This document shows, piece by piece, positions 18,377 to 26,334 of a DNA stretch of 40,210 nt; within the stretch, counting starts at the first letter, position 1; each line of letters opens with the position of its first letter. Where the stretch lies: NCBI GenBank assembly GCA_000416315.1, contig ASZI01000253.1:1-40210 (forward strand), in the 5' to 3' direction. Position numbers and translations under genes: made by a program. Source of the DNA: Osedax symbiont Rs2 (GTDB lineage Bacteria > Pseudomonadota > Gammaproteobacteria > Pseudomonadales > Balneatricaceae). A model generated the notes under the pieces. The model saw only the letters and a list, made by a program, of their open reading frames with translations. It searched no databases and was not told where the DNA came from.

Positions 18377-18910
18377 TTGAGCCAAAAATTCTTGAAAACT
18401 AAGGGAGTTAATAAATTCTTGCTGGTAGCTTTGATTTGAGTTAAGACCATTCTCTATAAGCGACTTCACTTTTTCTTTAGTGATATCTACTTTCGCAAAA
18501 CCACGAAAGATACCTTCAGTTTCTAAGGCTTCTGAATTACTTAATGAGGCTTGTTCCTCTATTTTATAATGAGCATTTCTCAGCATCATTATAAAATCAG
18601 GTTTTTGAACTAAGGTGGAACCATCTCTTCCTAGCTCTCTTCTGATGTCTTCCAGTTCTTTTGCGATGTAACTCTCTAGCAAGGCTCTCGCTTCTCTTTC
18701 TGCCCTTATTTGAGCCATTTCTGAGTTATCTGATACTGCTGTTGCTCTAGCTACAAAACTAGTACTGTCTGAGTTAAACTCAAATCCACTATACCAAGCT
18801 GGATAATTGGGATTACTTGTACTAGTATTGTTAGTTGTTTCTTTAGCTCCTGAGCAAGCAATCGTGAGCGCTATAAAGGTTAGTAGAAGTACACTAGTAA
18901 TATGTCTCAT
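18374..18910 (-). CDS. LPP20-like lipoprotein
   Basis: A 178-residue exported lipoprotein. A signal peptide with the lipobox ending ALTIAC places the lipidated Cys at residue 19. The mature part starts with a Ser/Thr/Asn linker, then PAWYSG near 38, a short ATAVS segment, and an Ala/Glu/Arg-rich helix (MAQIRAEREARALLESYIAKEL), the pattern of the LPP20 (lipoprotein 20) domain seen in outer-membrane-associated proteins. The function is not known. Its ATG overlaps the HtrA stop by one base (TAATG), so it is coupled to the protease gene; periplasmic quality control is a plausible setting. Confidence 0.78.
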   Translation of the reverse strand: MRHITSVLLLTFIALTIACSGAKETTNNTSTSNPNYPAWYSGFEFNSDSTSFVARATAVSDNSEMAQIRAEREARALLESYIAKELEDIRRELGRDGSTLVQKPDFIMMLRNAHYKIEEQASLSNSEALETEGIFRGFAKVDITKEKVKSLIENGLNSNQSYQQEFINSLSFQEFLAQ

Positions 18911-20421
18911 TAATTATCTTTCAATTCTATATAACCTCGGGCATTATCTTCATCTAATACCTCAAAAGTTATAGATCCGTTTTTGGTTAAATTCTTCCTA
19001 ACAAGTTCTTTTAAACTTTCGAGATCTTCAACCTCAATTTTATCCACTGATACAATAGTTTGATCTTTCTTTAATCCTCTATTCCAGGCTTCTGAATATT
19101 TATAGACTTTTGAAATGATCAACTGGACGTTTCCAGTATCCTGAGTTGGAATAGCAACTACTCTAAATCCTAGATCAAATTCATGAAAATCAACGTCCAA
19201 CTCAAACATCTGAGATTCTGGTTCCTCTGGTGTTGAATTAGGGATTCCAACTAAATCATCCACTTGTTGCTGTTCTAAAATCTTGAGCTCTACTGATTGA
19301 TTAAATTCATTTCCATTTCTCCATATACGTAAATCAACTTTCTCACCTGGCTTTACTACGGCTATTTTCTCCTGAAGTTGGTTCGATTCGTTTACATCAA
19401 ACCCATTCACTTTTAAAATCACATCTCCCAACTCTAGCCCAGCGTTTGAAGCTGCTCCATTTTCAGATAACACTACGATTTCAACTCCTTTTACTTCCTC
19501 AATTCCAATCTGTAATGCTCTTTCATAATCAACAGAAACAATACTAACTCCTAATAATGCTCTTCTAACTTCTCCGAACTCAATTAGATCGGTAGCAACT
19601 TTCATGGCTAGGTTAACGGGCACTGCAAAACCATATCCTTGGTAACTTCCACTTTGAGAGGCTATTGCCGTATTTATTCCAACTAATTGTCCACTTGTAT
19701 TAACCAAAGCTCCACCACTATTACCTTTGTTGATAGCGGCATCCGTTTGAATAAAACTTTCAATTCTAAAATTATCATCAATAATTTCTACATCACGACT
19801 AAGAGCACTAACAATACCTGCAGTGACGGTAGATCGGAGCCTAAATGGATTTCCTATTGCAAGAACCCATTCCCCAACATCTACACTTTCAGAATTTCCA
19901 ACTGTTATTGCTGAATGATTACTACCTGATATTTTTATTACTGCAAGATCTGTACTTGGATCTAATCCAACCACTTTAGCTGGATATTCTCTTTTATCAT
20001 TTAATACTACTTTAATTCCTTGATCAACAGCGTCTTCAATTACATGATTGTTTGTGAGGATATACCCGTCTCTAGTAATGAGAACTCCAGAACCTACTGT
20101 TCTTGCTCTTCTAGGTATTACTCTATTCCAAAAATTACCTGATTCACTTTCTTCATCGGTGTTAACGGGAATTATTGTTTCTATATAAACAACAGAAGGA
20201 GTAACGTTGCTAGCAATTGTCTTAAAAACAAATCTTGAATCGATATCAGCAAGCTCTTCATCTTCAAAAAAAGGAGACTCGCTCTTTGTTATCTCGGTAT
20301 ACCTAACTTCAGAAAGCGGAGCTAGATCATCATTAATAGTATATAGTGCTACTAATGTGCCTATCGAAATACCTATAAGTATTAAAAGTATACCTGTTAA
20401 AAATCTATCTCTTTTTCTCAT
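18910..20421 (-). CDS. htrA: HtrA/Deg-type periplasmic serine protease with two PDZ domains
   Basis: A 503-residue protease with an N-terminal membrane anchor (about 8-28) and a trypsin-like domain (about 65-275). The catalytic triad is H126 (NNHVIED), D158 (STDLAVI) and S235 (GNSGGAL). A PDZ domain follows at about 287-380, and a more divergent second PDZ at about 410-500 lacks an obvious GLGF-like loop. It should act at the periplasmic face of the inner membrane on misfolded proteins or as a signalling protease. The gene starts four bases after recO and overlaps the next lipoprotein gene by one base. A good GGAG ribosome site precedes the ATG. Confidence 0.94.
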   Translation of the reverse strand: MRKRDRFLTGILLILIGISIGTLVALYTINDDLAPLSEVRYTEITKSESPFFEDEELADIDSRFVFKTIASNVTPSVVYIETIIPVNTDEESESGNFWNRVIPRRARTVGSGVLITRDGYILTNNHVIEDAVDQGIKVVLNDKREYPAKVVGLDPSTDLAVIKISGSNHSAITVGNSESVDVGEWVLAIGNPFRLRSTVTAGIVSALSRDVEIIDDNFRIESFIQTDAAINKGNSGGALVNTSGQLVGINTAIASQSGSYQGYGFAVPVNLAMKVATDLIEFGEVRRALLGVSIVSVDYERALQIGIEEVKGVEIVVLSENGAASNAGLELGDVILKVNGFDVNESNQLQEKIAVVKPGEKVDLRIWRNGNEFNQSVELKILEQQQVDDLVGIPNSTPEEPESQMFELDVDFHEFDLGFRVVAIPTQDTGNVQLIISKVYKYSEAWNRGLKKDQTIVSVDKIEVEDLESLKELVRKNLTKNGSITFEVLDEDNARGYIELKDN

Positions 20422-20425
20422 CTCA

Positions 20426-21160
20426 CTACTCCTGTATCATCTGTTCAAAAATTATATCTGATTGTCGGTCTTTGTAACTATCAATATGGTATTTAAAGTA
20501 TACATCTAAATGATGTATTAACTGTTTTAGTTCTGAATTTGCTAAACCAATTGTAAAAACTTCTGCATTTTTTGCATTGAGACTCATTTTTAAAAATAAC
20601 GCCTGTTTCTCAGTTAGTTTATAAGAAAGCTCAGTATCAGGTGACATCGCTAGAGTTCCACTACTGATATTTAAAAAGACTGTTTCATTTCCCAATGAAC
20701 TTTGATCGATCAATCCAACACCAATGAGTTGAGCCAGTCTTAATTGGATATAAGCAAAAATTGATGGATGTGTTTCTTCAGCGTCGCCTAACCATTGTAT
20801 AAAATTCTGAACAAATGAAAACATGTCTTCATTTTCTTCATTCTCATGTATAAGTTGAGAAATAAGTTCGAGCGACGAATACAAAATGGAAGCTTTATCA
20901 AAATCCTTTCTAAAATTTAGGGATTGATACACAATTGAAGCTTCTGCAAGAGTTTGAATATTTCGAGAAGGCTTATAATAGTAAGTTACTTCCAAGATAT
21001 TACCTACTTCTATTACTCCAGCAAGCTTATTTTTAGGCTTTTTAGCACCTTTAGCAATCAGAGATATTTTGCCATGAGTCTCAGAAAGAGCCGTGATTAT
21101 TTTACTAGACTCTTGATAATCTATACAGCGAAGTATTATAGCGTTGGAAGTTGATATCAT
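20426..21160 (-). CDS. recO: DNA repair protein RecO
   Basis: A 244-residue RecO. The N-terminal OB-fold signature is clear (AIILRCIDYQESSKII at 8-23, then GKISLIAKGAKKPKNKL), and the helical C-terminal domain follows. RecO binds DNA and RecR and helps load RecA in the RecF pathway. The family often has a four-Cys zinc finger in the C-terminal half; here the only cysteine is C12, so the finger is absent, as it is in E. coli RecO. It is 51 bases after a receiver-domain gene and four bases before htrA, so it belongs to one tight minus-strand operon. Confidence 0.92.
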   Translation of the reverse strand: MISTSNAIILRCIDYQESSKIITALSETHGKISLIAKGAKKPKNKLAGVIEVGNILEVTYYYKPSRNIQTLAEASIVYQSLNFRKDFDKASILYSSLELISQLIHENEENEDMFSFVQNFIQWLGDAEETHPSIFAYIQLRLAQLIGVGLIDQSSLGNETVFLNISSGTLAMSPDTELSYKLTEKQALFLKMSLNAKNAEVFTIGLANSELKQLIHHLDVYFKYHIDSYKDRQSDIIFEQMIQE

Positions 21161-21211
21161 GCGTTGAATCTATTCTAACAAGCTATAAAAAGAAACCTTA
21201 ATTTTAATTAT

Positions 21212-21619
21212 TTATGCTGCAGCGAACTTTTTGATTCCCGTCTTCAAAACCTCGGAAAGTTCTTCCGCTCTTGCTGGCTTTTGAACCAGTTCTAGAATAC
21301 TTAATTCATTGGCTTTTTCTATGAGCACTTGCTCATTAGTAGATGAAATATACTGAAAAGGGATTCTTAACTTGGGATACATCGAATCTATTTCTTCTCT
21401 TAGTTCAAAACCATCCATTCCTGGCATTTGAATATCAGAAAGTATAATACAAGGTATTAGATATTCTAGCATACTAAGTGCTTTAAATCCATTTTCAAAC
21501 ATGAGTACAAGAAAACCTCTTTGCTCTAACATTCTTCCAAGTAATACTCGGTAAGCATCGTTGTCTTCTACTACAAACACTATTTGTTTTTTACTTTTGG
21601 TACGCATTTCCTGATACAT
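21212..21619 (-). CDS. Single-domain response regulator (receiver only)
   Basis: A 135-residue CheY-like receiver with no output domain. The acidic residues E18-D19, phosphoacceptor D62 (LSDIQMPGMDG), the Ser/Thr switch near 92-94 and K114 (LVQKPAR) are all present. It may pass phosphate between proteins or act by protein-protein contact. The start chosen is the ATG at 21619; a second ATG four codons on is possible. It is the first gene of the minus-strand operon with recO and htrA. It stands apart from the kinase cluster, but on the same strand, so it could still receive phosphate from those kinases. Confidence 0.9.
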   Translation of the reverse strand: MYQEMRTKSKKQIVFVVEDNDAYRVLLGRMLEQRGFLVLMFENGFKALSMLEYLIPCIILSDIQMPGMDGFELREEIDSMYPKLRIPFQYISSTNEQVLIEKANELSILELVQKPARAEELSEVLKTGIKKFAAA

Positions 21620-21848
21620 TTAGCTTTGATGTCAGAATAATATACTGACTAGCTTCTCCTGAGTTTCAATTTTCATTAAAGATAAACACTAGATCAATTA
21701 CACACTGTTAATTACTTTTAACAAAAACTCTCATTACTTAAATTTAATAATTGATGAATTTTTATAGTTTTGGTTTTACTAATCACTTATTATAAGTTCT
21801 TTAATTAACTAATAAATTGAAGGTTGCTTCACCCAAAAGAAAACATAC

Positions 21849-22724
21849 GTGGTATCAAAAGAAGTACTTAAAAAAATCAGAAAGTTAGAAGTTCAGACTA
21901 AAGGTATAGTAAATACTTTATTTGGAGGAGAATACCAGTCTGCATTCAAAGGTCGTGGAATGGAATTCTCAGAGGTCCGAGCTTATAACTATGGTGATGA
22001 CATCAGGCAGATCGATTGGAACGTTACAGCTCGAACCGGTGATCCTTACATTAAGATCTTTGAGGAAGAACGAGAACAAACTTTGATGCTCTGTGTTGAT
22101 ATCTCACCTAGTGGAACATTTGGCACACTCAATCAAACAAAAATGGATCTAGCAATCGAGATCTGTGCCGTATTGGCTTTTAGTGCTATTAAAAACAGTG
22201 ATAAGGTTGGCCTTGTTTTGTTTAGCGATCATATCGAAAAAGTAGTTCCTCCTAAAAAAGGACGAACTCATGTTCTTCGATTGATTCGGGAATTATACAC
22301 TACAAAACCTACTGGTAAAGGAACCAGTATCTCTAGTGCTCTATCATATATAAACCGATTATTGGATAGAAAAGCTATTGTAGTTTTAGCCTCTGATTTT
22401 CAAGATAATGATTTTGATAAACAACTTAGAATTACCAATCAGAAGCATGATTTAGTTAGTATTATTGTCAATGATGAACATGAGGATACTTTACCGAATC
22501 TTGGTTTAATTCCTTTAAGGGATTCAGAGTCAGGGAATGAAATCTTGGTCGACACTTCCAGTAAGAAAGTTCGAGATGCTTATCAGAAGAAACGTCTCAA
22601 GAACAAGCAGCTATTTGCTGACAAACTCTTGAAAATGAAAATAGATGCTGTTGAGGTGAATACAAATCAATCGTACGTTCAACCGCTCATGAATTTCTTT
22701 TTACGTAGATTAAATAGGTATTAG
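21849..22724 (+). CDS. DUF58 protein of the MoxR/Bat group
   Basis: A 291-residue protein with the DUF58 hallmark GRGMEFSEVRAYNYGDDIRQIDWNVTAR-like block at about 36-63 (shown here in part) and a downstream VWA-like fold (LCVDISPSG near 84). Members are usually next to MoxR ATPases and Bat proteins and are thought to take part in envelope protein maturation or stress tolerance. The start is GTG at 21849; no in-frame ATG precedes it, and the first residues fit other family members. No MoxR gene lies in the window. It meets the M23 gene tail to tail with overlapping stops (TTAG at 22721-22724). Confidence 0.87.
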   Translation: MVSKEVLKKIRKLEVQTKGIVNTLFGGEYQSAFKGRGMEFSEVRAYNYGDDIRQIDWNVTARTGDPYIKIFEEEREQTLMLCVDISPSGTFGTLNQTKMDLAIEICAVLAFSAIKNSDKVGLVLFSDHIEKVVPPKKGRTHVLRLIRELYTTKPTGKGTSISSALSYINRLLDRKAIVVLASDFQDNDFDKQLRITNQKHDLVSIIVNDEHEDTLPNLGLIPLRDSESGNEILVDTSSKKVRDAYQKKRLKNKQLFADKLLKMKIDAVEVNTNQSYVQPLMNFFLRRLNRY

Positions 22725-23998
22725 TTTAAAGTTGCTTTTGCGTAAGAGACTTCATTACCGATCTTATTTAACTCTTCCCTTTTTGCTTCAATACTTACTT
22801 TATAAGCTTCAAGTTCTTCGTTTGATATACCTTTCGAAGGTGGCAATACCAATTTTAAAGGATTTACTGGGCGACCATTCTTATTAACATTGTAATGTAA
22901 ATGAACTCCAGTAACTCTTCCTGTGCGACCTACATAACCTATCACTTGACCTTGCTTAACTTGTCTCCCTTTCTTTATACCGCTTGCAAAACCATTTAAG
23001 TGTAGATAAGCAGTGGTATACGTTGAATTGTGTCGAATCTTAACAATGTTACCACTTGCACCTCTATACTGAGACTCGATAACTTCTCCATCCCCAACAG
23101 AAATTACAGGAGTTCCAAGAGGTGCCGCATAATCAACACCATAATGAGGCAATGGGCGTTTTAAAACAGGATGAAATCTATTGTAAGAGAAATTAGAACT
23201 TATACGTTGAGAATATTTAAATGGGGCTTTTAATAAAGCTTTTTGAACACTGTTACCTACGCCATCATAATAACCGTAAGCATCTTCACTTTCATAAAAA
23301 TAAGCTTCATAAACTTCTCCACGATGTTCAAACTCAGCGGCTATAATTTGACCGATTCCATATGGTTTATCATCTACAAAACGCTTTTCATAGATAACTT
23401 TAAACTTATCTCCCTTATAGAGTCTGAAAAAATCGACTTCCCATCCGAATATTTCACTTAAGCCATTTGCAACCAGTATATTTACGTTTTGACTAACCAG
23501 TGTTTCATATAAAGATGATTCAATCGTACCATATGCAGTTGCAATTTCGGAACGTATCTTCTTTGCTCCTACTTTAACCTCTATTCCATCTTGCCAGTCA
23601 AATATCACATAATCAGTAGCTGTTTCATGGAAAACCATTCTCAAAGGAGCATCCGTTTCTAAATCATGGTAGGTGTAATACTTTTGGTTCTGCTTTATTC
23701 TGCGCGTATTGAACTTACCTTCAGACATTTGCTCTATTGTATAAATATCTTCAGGTGTTACATCCAAAGAACGAAGGATTACATACAAACTTTCATTCCG
23801 TTTGACTTTCGCTTCCTTGATAGTTGCTTTGTTTTTTTCGAAACCGTAAGAATCAAATCCTGGTAACTCCTGAATTTCACTAAACTCATCAAGTGTTACG
23901 GAATTTTCTGTTTTAGGACTTTTCTCTTGAAAGATAGAACAAGCCTGAAACAGACATACTAATGTCAATCCAATAATTAAATTTTTTACCCTACTCAT
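22721..23998 (-). CDS. M23-family metalloendopeptidase lipoprotein
   Basis: A 425-residue exported protein with a lipobox ending LFQAC (Cys20). The C-terminal third is a LytM/M23 domain; the zinc ligands are H285 and D289 (HYGVDYAAP) and H368 (in GVHLHYN). The N-terminal region resembles the OapA/LysM-like front part of Bacteroidota M23 proteins (VILRSLDVTPEDIYTIEQ). The catalytic set is complete, so it probably cleaves peptide cross-links in the cell wall. A helical tail of about 30 residues follows the domain. The gene is on the opposite strand from the surrounding Bat genes, so it interrupts that cluster. Confidence 0.92.
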   Translation of the reverse strand: MSRVKNLIIGLTLVCLFQACSIFQEKSPKTENSVTLDEFSEIQELPGFDSYGFEKNKATIKEAKVKRNESLYVILRSLDVTPEDIYTIEQMSEGKFNTRRIKQNQKYYTYHDLETDAPLRMVFHETATDYVIFDWQDGIEVKVGAKKIRSEIATAYGTIESSLYETLVSQNVNILVANGLSEIFGWEVDFFRLYKGDKFKVIYEKRFVDDKPYGIGQIIAAEFEHRGEVYEAYFYESEDAYGYYDGVGNSVQKALLKAPFKYSQRISSNFSYNRFHPVLKRPLPHYGVDYAAPLGTPVISVGDGEVIESQYRGASGNIVKIRHNSTYTTAYLHLNGFASGIKKGRQVKQGQVIGYVGRTGRVTGVHLHYNVNKNGRPVNPLKLVLPPSKGISNEELEAYKVSIEAKREELNKIGNEVSYAKATLN

Positions 23999-24113
23999 GT
24001 ATTAATTTTGTTTTGCAGATGATTCCTAAAAACTAATACTATTTAAGTTTATTTCATAAAAACTTTAAGATGTAAATTTGATTAAACAATGCATATAAAA
24101 GCCCTTATATTCG

Positions 24114-24134
24114 GTTCAATATTTTATATTGAAC
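24114..24134. promoter_or_regulatory. Perfect inverted repeat upstream of the Bat-like genes
   Basis: GTTCAATAT and ATATTGAAC, perfect 9-bp arms with a TTT spacer, lie 25 bases before the start of the DUF4381-like gene and between divergent genes. A string matching the Bacteroidota -7 element TAnnTTTG (TAAATTTG, 24073-24080) lies upstream of it on the plus strand. The palindrome would then fall in the 5' leader, as an operator or an RNA hairpin. It also shares its core with the TTCAATATT repeats, so it may just be a relic of that family. Confidence 0.4.
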
Positions 24135-24159
24135 AAATTAAAGTTGAAAACATCCATTA

Positions 24160-25158
24160 ATGATCAAGTTTGATCGACTGTTGATAAAAAAACGTCTCTT
24201 TTTACTTATTTGTAGTTTTTGTTTTATGCCGGGATTTGTTTCTGCTCAAACAATTACTCTCAATGCTCCATCCGATTCATTGACCGTAGGTGAAGTTTTT
24301 AATCTTTCTATTGCTGTCAAAAGTTCTGAATCGTTCGATAAAATTATTTTTCCTGATTCTGCTGTATTTAACGGGAATCTTGAATTCCTTTCTTCAAAGC
24401 ATTTTAAAATTAGCAACTCATCAGATAGTGCCGAGTTCAAATTGCAGTTTTTTGCTATTGAGGATACACGAATTCCACCACTCCCCATAAAGATTGTTAC
24501 CAATTCTGATACAAATTTAGTTTTTACTGAACCATTTCAATTATTCTATAAACAAACTATTTCTTCTGAAGAAGACCCGCTCAAACCATTAAAAGCAATT
24601 TTCAAATTCCCTCGAACTGTCTGGCCTTATCTACTTTTAGCTTTACTTCTTATAGCTATTGGTGTTTTTGTTTGGTGGAAATATTTCAGAAATAAAGAAA
24701 AGCTTACCGATGAACCTAAACCCATACCTGTATTTGAAAATCCATTAATTGAATTGGAAAGTGTTCTGTCCGAAATTAAAGAAAAACATACTAGCTCAGC
24801 TGACAAAGACTATAAATGGTTCTACAGTGAATTAAGTGATGCTTTACGCTGGTATGTGGAAGAATTGTATAAAATACCTGCTCTTGAATCTACAACAAGA
24901 GAAGTACTAAGATATATGGATGCTTTTGGCGTAGATGTAGAAATGGTGAAACATGCACGTACAGTATTGAATGAAGCTGACATGACTAAATTCGCTAAAT
25001 TCAAACCAACACTTGATGAATCAATGAAAGCCTACAATGAAGGCTGGTTATTCTTTGAACGAGCAAAAAAGGTTGATTCAGCCCGAATTCAGCGATTGAA
25101 AAACGATTTTGAGCAACAGTTTGTAAACAATCAGGAGGAAAAAGATGGAATGGGGTAA
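24160..25158 (+). CDS. DUF4381-like membrane protein of the Bat cluster
   Basis: A 332-residue protein with a signal peptide (cleaved near 29-30, GFVSAQ), a periplasmic beta-rich domain (about 31-150) and one membrane helix (155-173, followed by WWKYFRNK). A helical cytoplasmic part (about 190-320) has the pattern KWFYSELSDALRWYVEE and ALESTTREVLRYM, seen in the small membrane proteins between DUF58 and BatA in many bacteria. The function is unknown; a partner role for BatA is implied by context. The last 14 bases overlap the batA start, which points to translational coupling. The start is the ATG at 24160. Confidence 0.75.
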   Translation: MIKFDRLLIKKRLFLLICSFCFMPGFVSAQTITLNAPSDSLTVGEVFNLSIAVKSSESFDKIIFPDSAVFNGNLEFLSSKHFKISNSSDSAEFKLQFFAIEDTRIPPLPIKIVTNSDTNLVFTEPFQLFYKQTISSEEDPLKPLKAIFKFPRTVWPYLLLALLLIAIGVFVWWKYFRNKEKLTDEPKPIPVFENPLIELESVLSEIKEKHTSSADKDYKWFYSELSDALRWYVEELYKIPALESTTREVLRYMDAFGVDVEMVKHARTVLNEADMTKFAKFKPTLDESMKAYNEGWLFFERAKKVDSARIQRLKNDFEQQFVNNQEEKDGMG

Positions 25159-26140
25159 TCCTGAATGGTTTTGGGCACTATTGATACTTCCAGTACTTAT
25201 TGGAATCTATCTATATCGAACTATTGGCAACAAAAGATCTGCTCTCTCTTTCTCATCTTTGGAAGATGCCAAAAATCTTCCTGGAAACTGGAAGTCACAT
25301 TTGCATTGGCTAACAGCATTGCTTACTTGGGGTGGATTTGCGCTTTTAATAATCTCATTGGCTCGACCCCAAGAAAAACTAACAACTATTGAAAGAAATG
25401 CTGAAGGGATAGATATCGTAATGGTGATTGATATTTCTTCTTCTATGCGTGCAGAAGATCTTCAACCTAACCGATTTGAAGCGGCACGGGAAGTAGCTAA
25501 ACAATTTGTTGATAAACGTGTTTCTGATAGAATTGGTCTCGTTACCTTTGCTATGAAGAGCTTTACGGTTGTTCCTCCTACTTTAGATTATAAACTTCTG
25601 ACTCAACTTTTAGATGATCTGGAAATGGGATTGATAGAAGATGGGACCGCAATAGGTATGGGAATTGCAACGGCAATAAATCGCCTTAAAGACAGCGAGA
25701 CCAAGAGCAAAGTCATCATACTTTTAACAGATGGACAGAACAATGCGGGAGAAATTGATCCAGTTACTGCTGCAGATCTTGCCGTAACTTATGGAATCAA
25801 AATTTATACGATTGGAGCTGGAACCAGAGGTACTGCTCCTTATCCTATTCAAGACCCTATCTTTGGTCGCCGTTACCAGAATATTGAAGTAAATATTGAT
25901 GAAGAAATGCTTACCTCTGTTGCTCAACTAACAGACGGAAGATATTATCGCGCAACGGATACAGATGAATTAATTAATGTATATAACGAAATTGATCAAC
26001 TAGAAAAATCGGAAGTTGAAGAACTTATCTACACTGATTATAAAGACGAATACCCTAAGTATCTAGGGCTTTCTTTACTCCTTTTTGTAATCGCATTTTC
26101 GACCGATCGATTTGTACTAAGAAGCGTTGTAGACGCCTAA
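25145..26140 (+). CDS. batA: BatA-type VWA-domain membrane protein
   Basis: A 331-residue protein with two N-terminal membrane helices (about 9-25 and 55-72), a von Willebrand A domain (about 88-290), and a C-terminal helix (about 308-325). The metal-binding MIDAS is complete: DISSS (96-100), the Thr of DGTAIG and the Asp of LLTDGQN. BatA proteins are membrane-anchored VWA modules of the Bat operon, first linked to aerotolerance in Bacteroides. The usual following genes BatB, BatC and BatD are absent here; mfd comes next after 194 bases. The start overlaps the preceding gene and has an AGGAGG-like ribosome site (CAGGAGG) just upstream. Confidence 0.92.
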   Translation: MEWGNPEWFWALLILPVLIGIYLYRTIGNKRSALSFSSLEDAKNLPGNWKSHLHWLTALLTWGGFALLIISLARPQEKLTTIERNAEGIDIVMVIDISSSMRAEDLQPNRFEAAREVAKQFVDKRVSDRIGLVTFAMKSFTVVPPTLDYKLLTQLLDDLEMGLIEDGTAIGMGIATAINRLKDSETKSKVIILLTDGQNNAGEIDPVTAADLAVTYGIKIYTIGAGTRGTAPYPIQDPIFGRRYQNIEVNIDEEMLTSVAQLTDGRYYRATDTDELINVYNEIDQLEKSEVEELIYTDYKDEYPKYLGLSLLLFVIAFSTDRFVLRSVVDA

Positions 26141-26233
26141 TATTAGTTTTTATATGTCTCAAGCATTCTCTGGAGGGCAGAAAGTATTCGTGAGTTAAAT
26201 AACTTTGTTTTGAAAAATACGAATTCTAGTTTT

Positions 26234-26263
26234 GAACATTCAATATTGGATATTCATTAGTTC
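26234..26263. repeat. Second copy of the TTCAATATTGGATATTC repeat
   Basis: GAACATTCAATATTGGATA followed by TTCATTAGTTC lies between batA and mfd. It resembles the copy at 1017-1048 and is partly symmetrical (GAAC at one end, GTTC at the other). A TAACTTTG string at 26200-26207 matches the TAnnTTTG -7 element and may mark an mfd promoter, but no -33 element was found. No gene is seen in this gap. Confidence 0.3.
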
Positions 26264-26334
26264 TTCTGTTTAAAGTTCTTTCTTCTTTCGTACCTTTAAG
26301 CTCAAATTAGCTATCCGAATTTCTTAACCTATTC

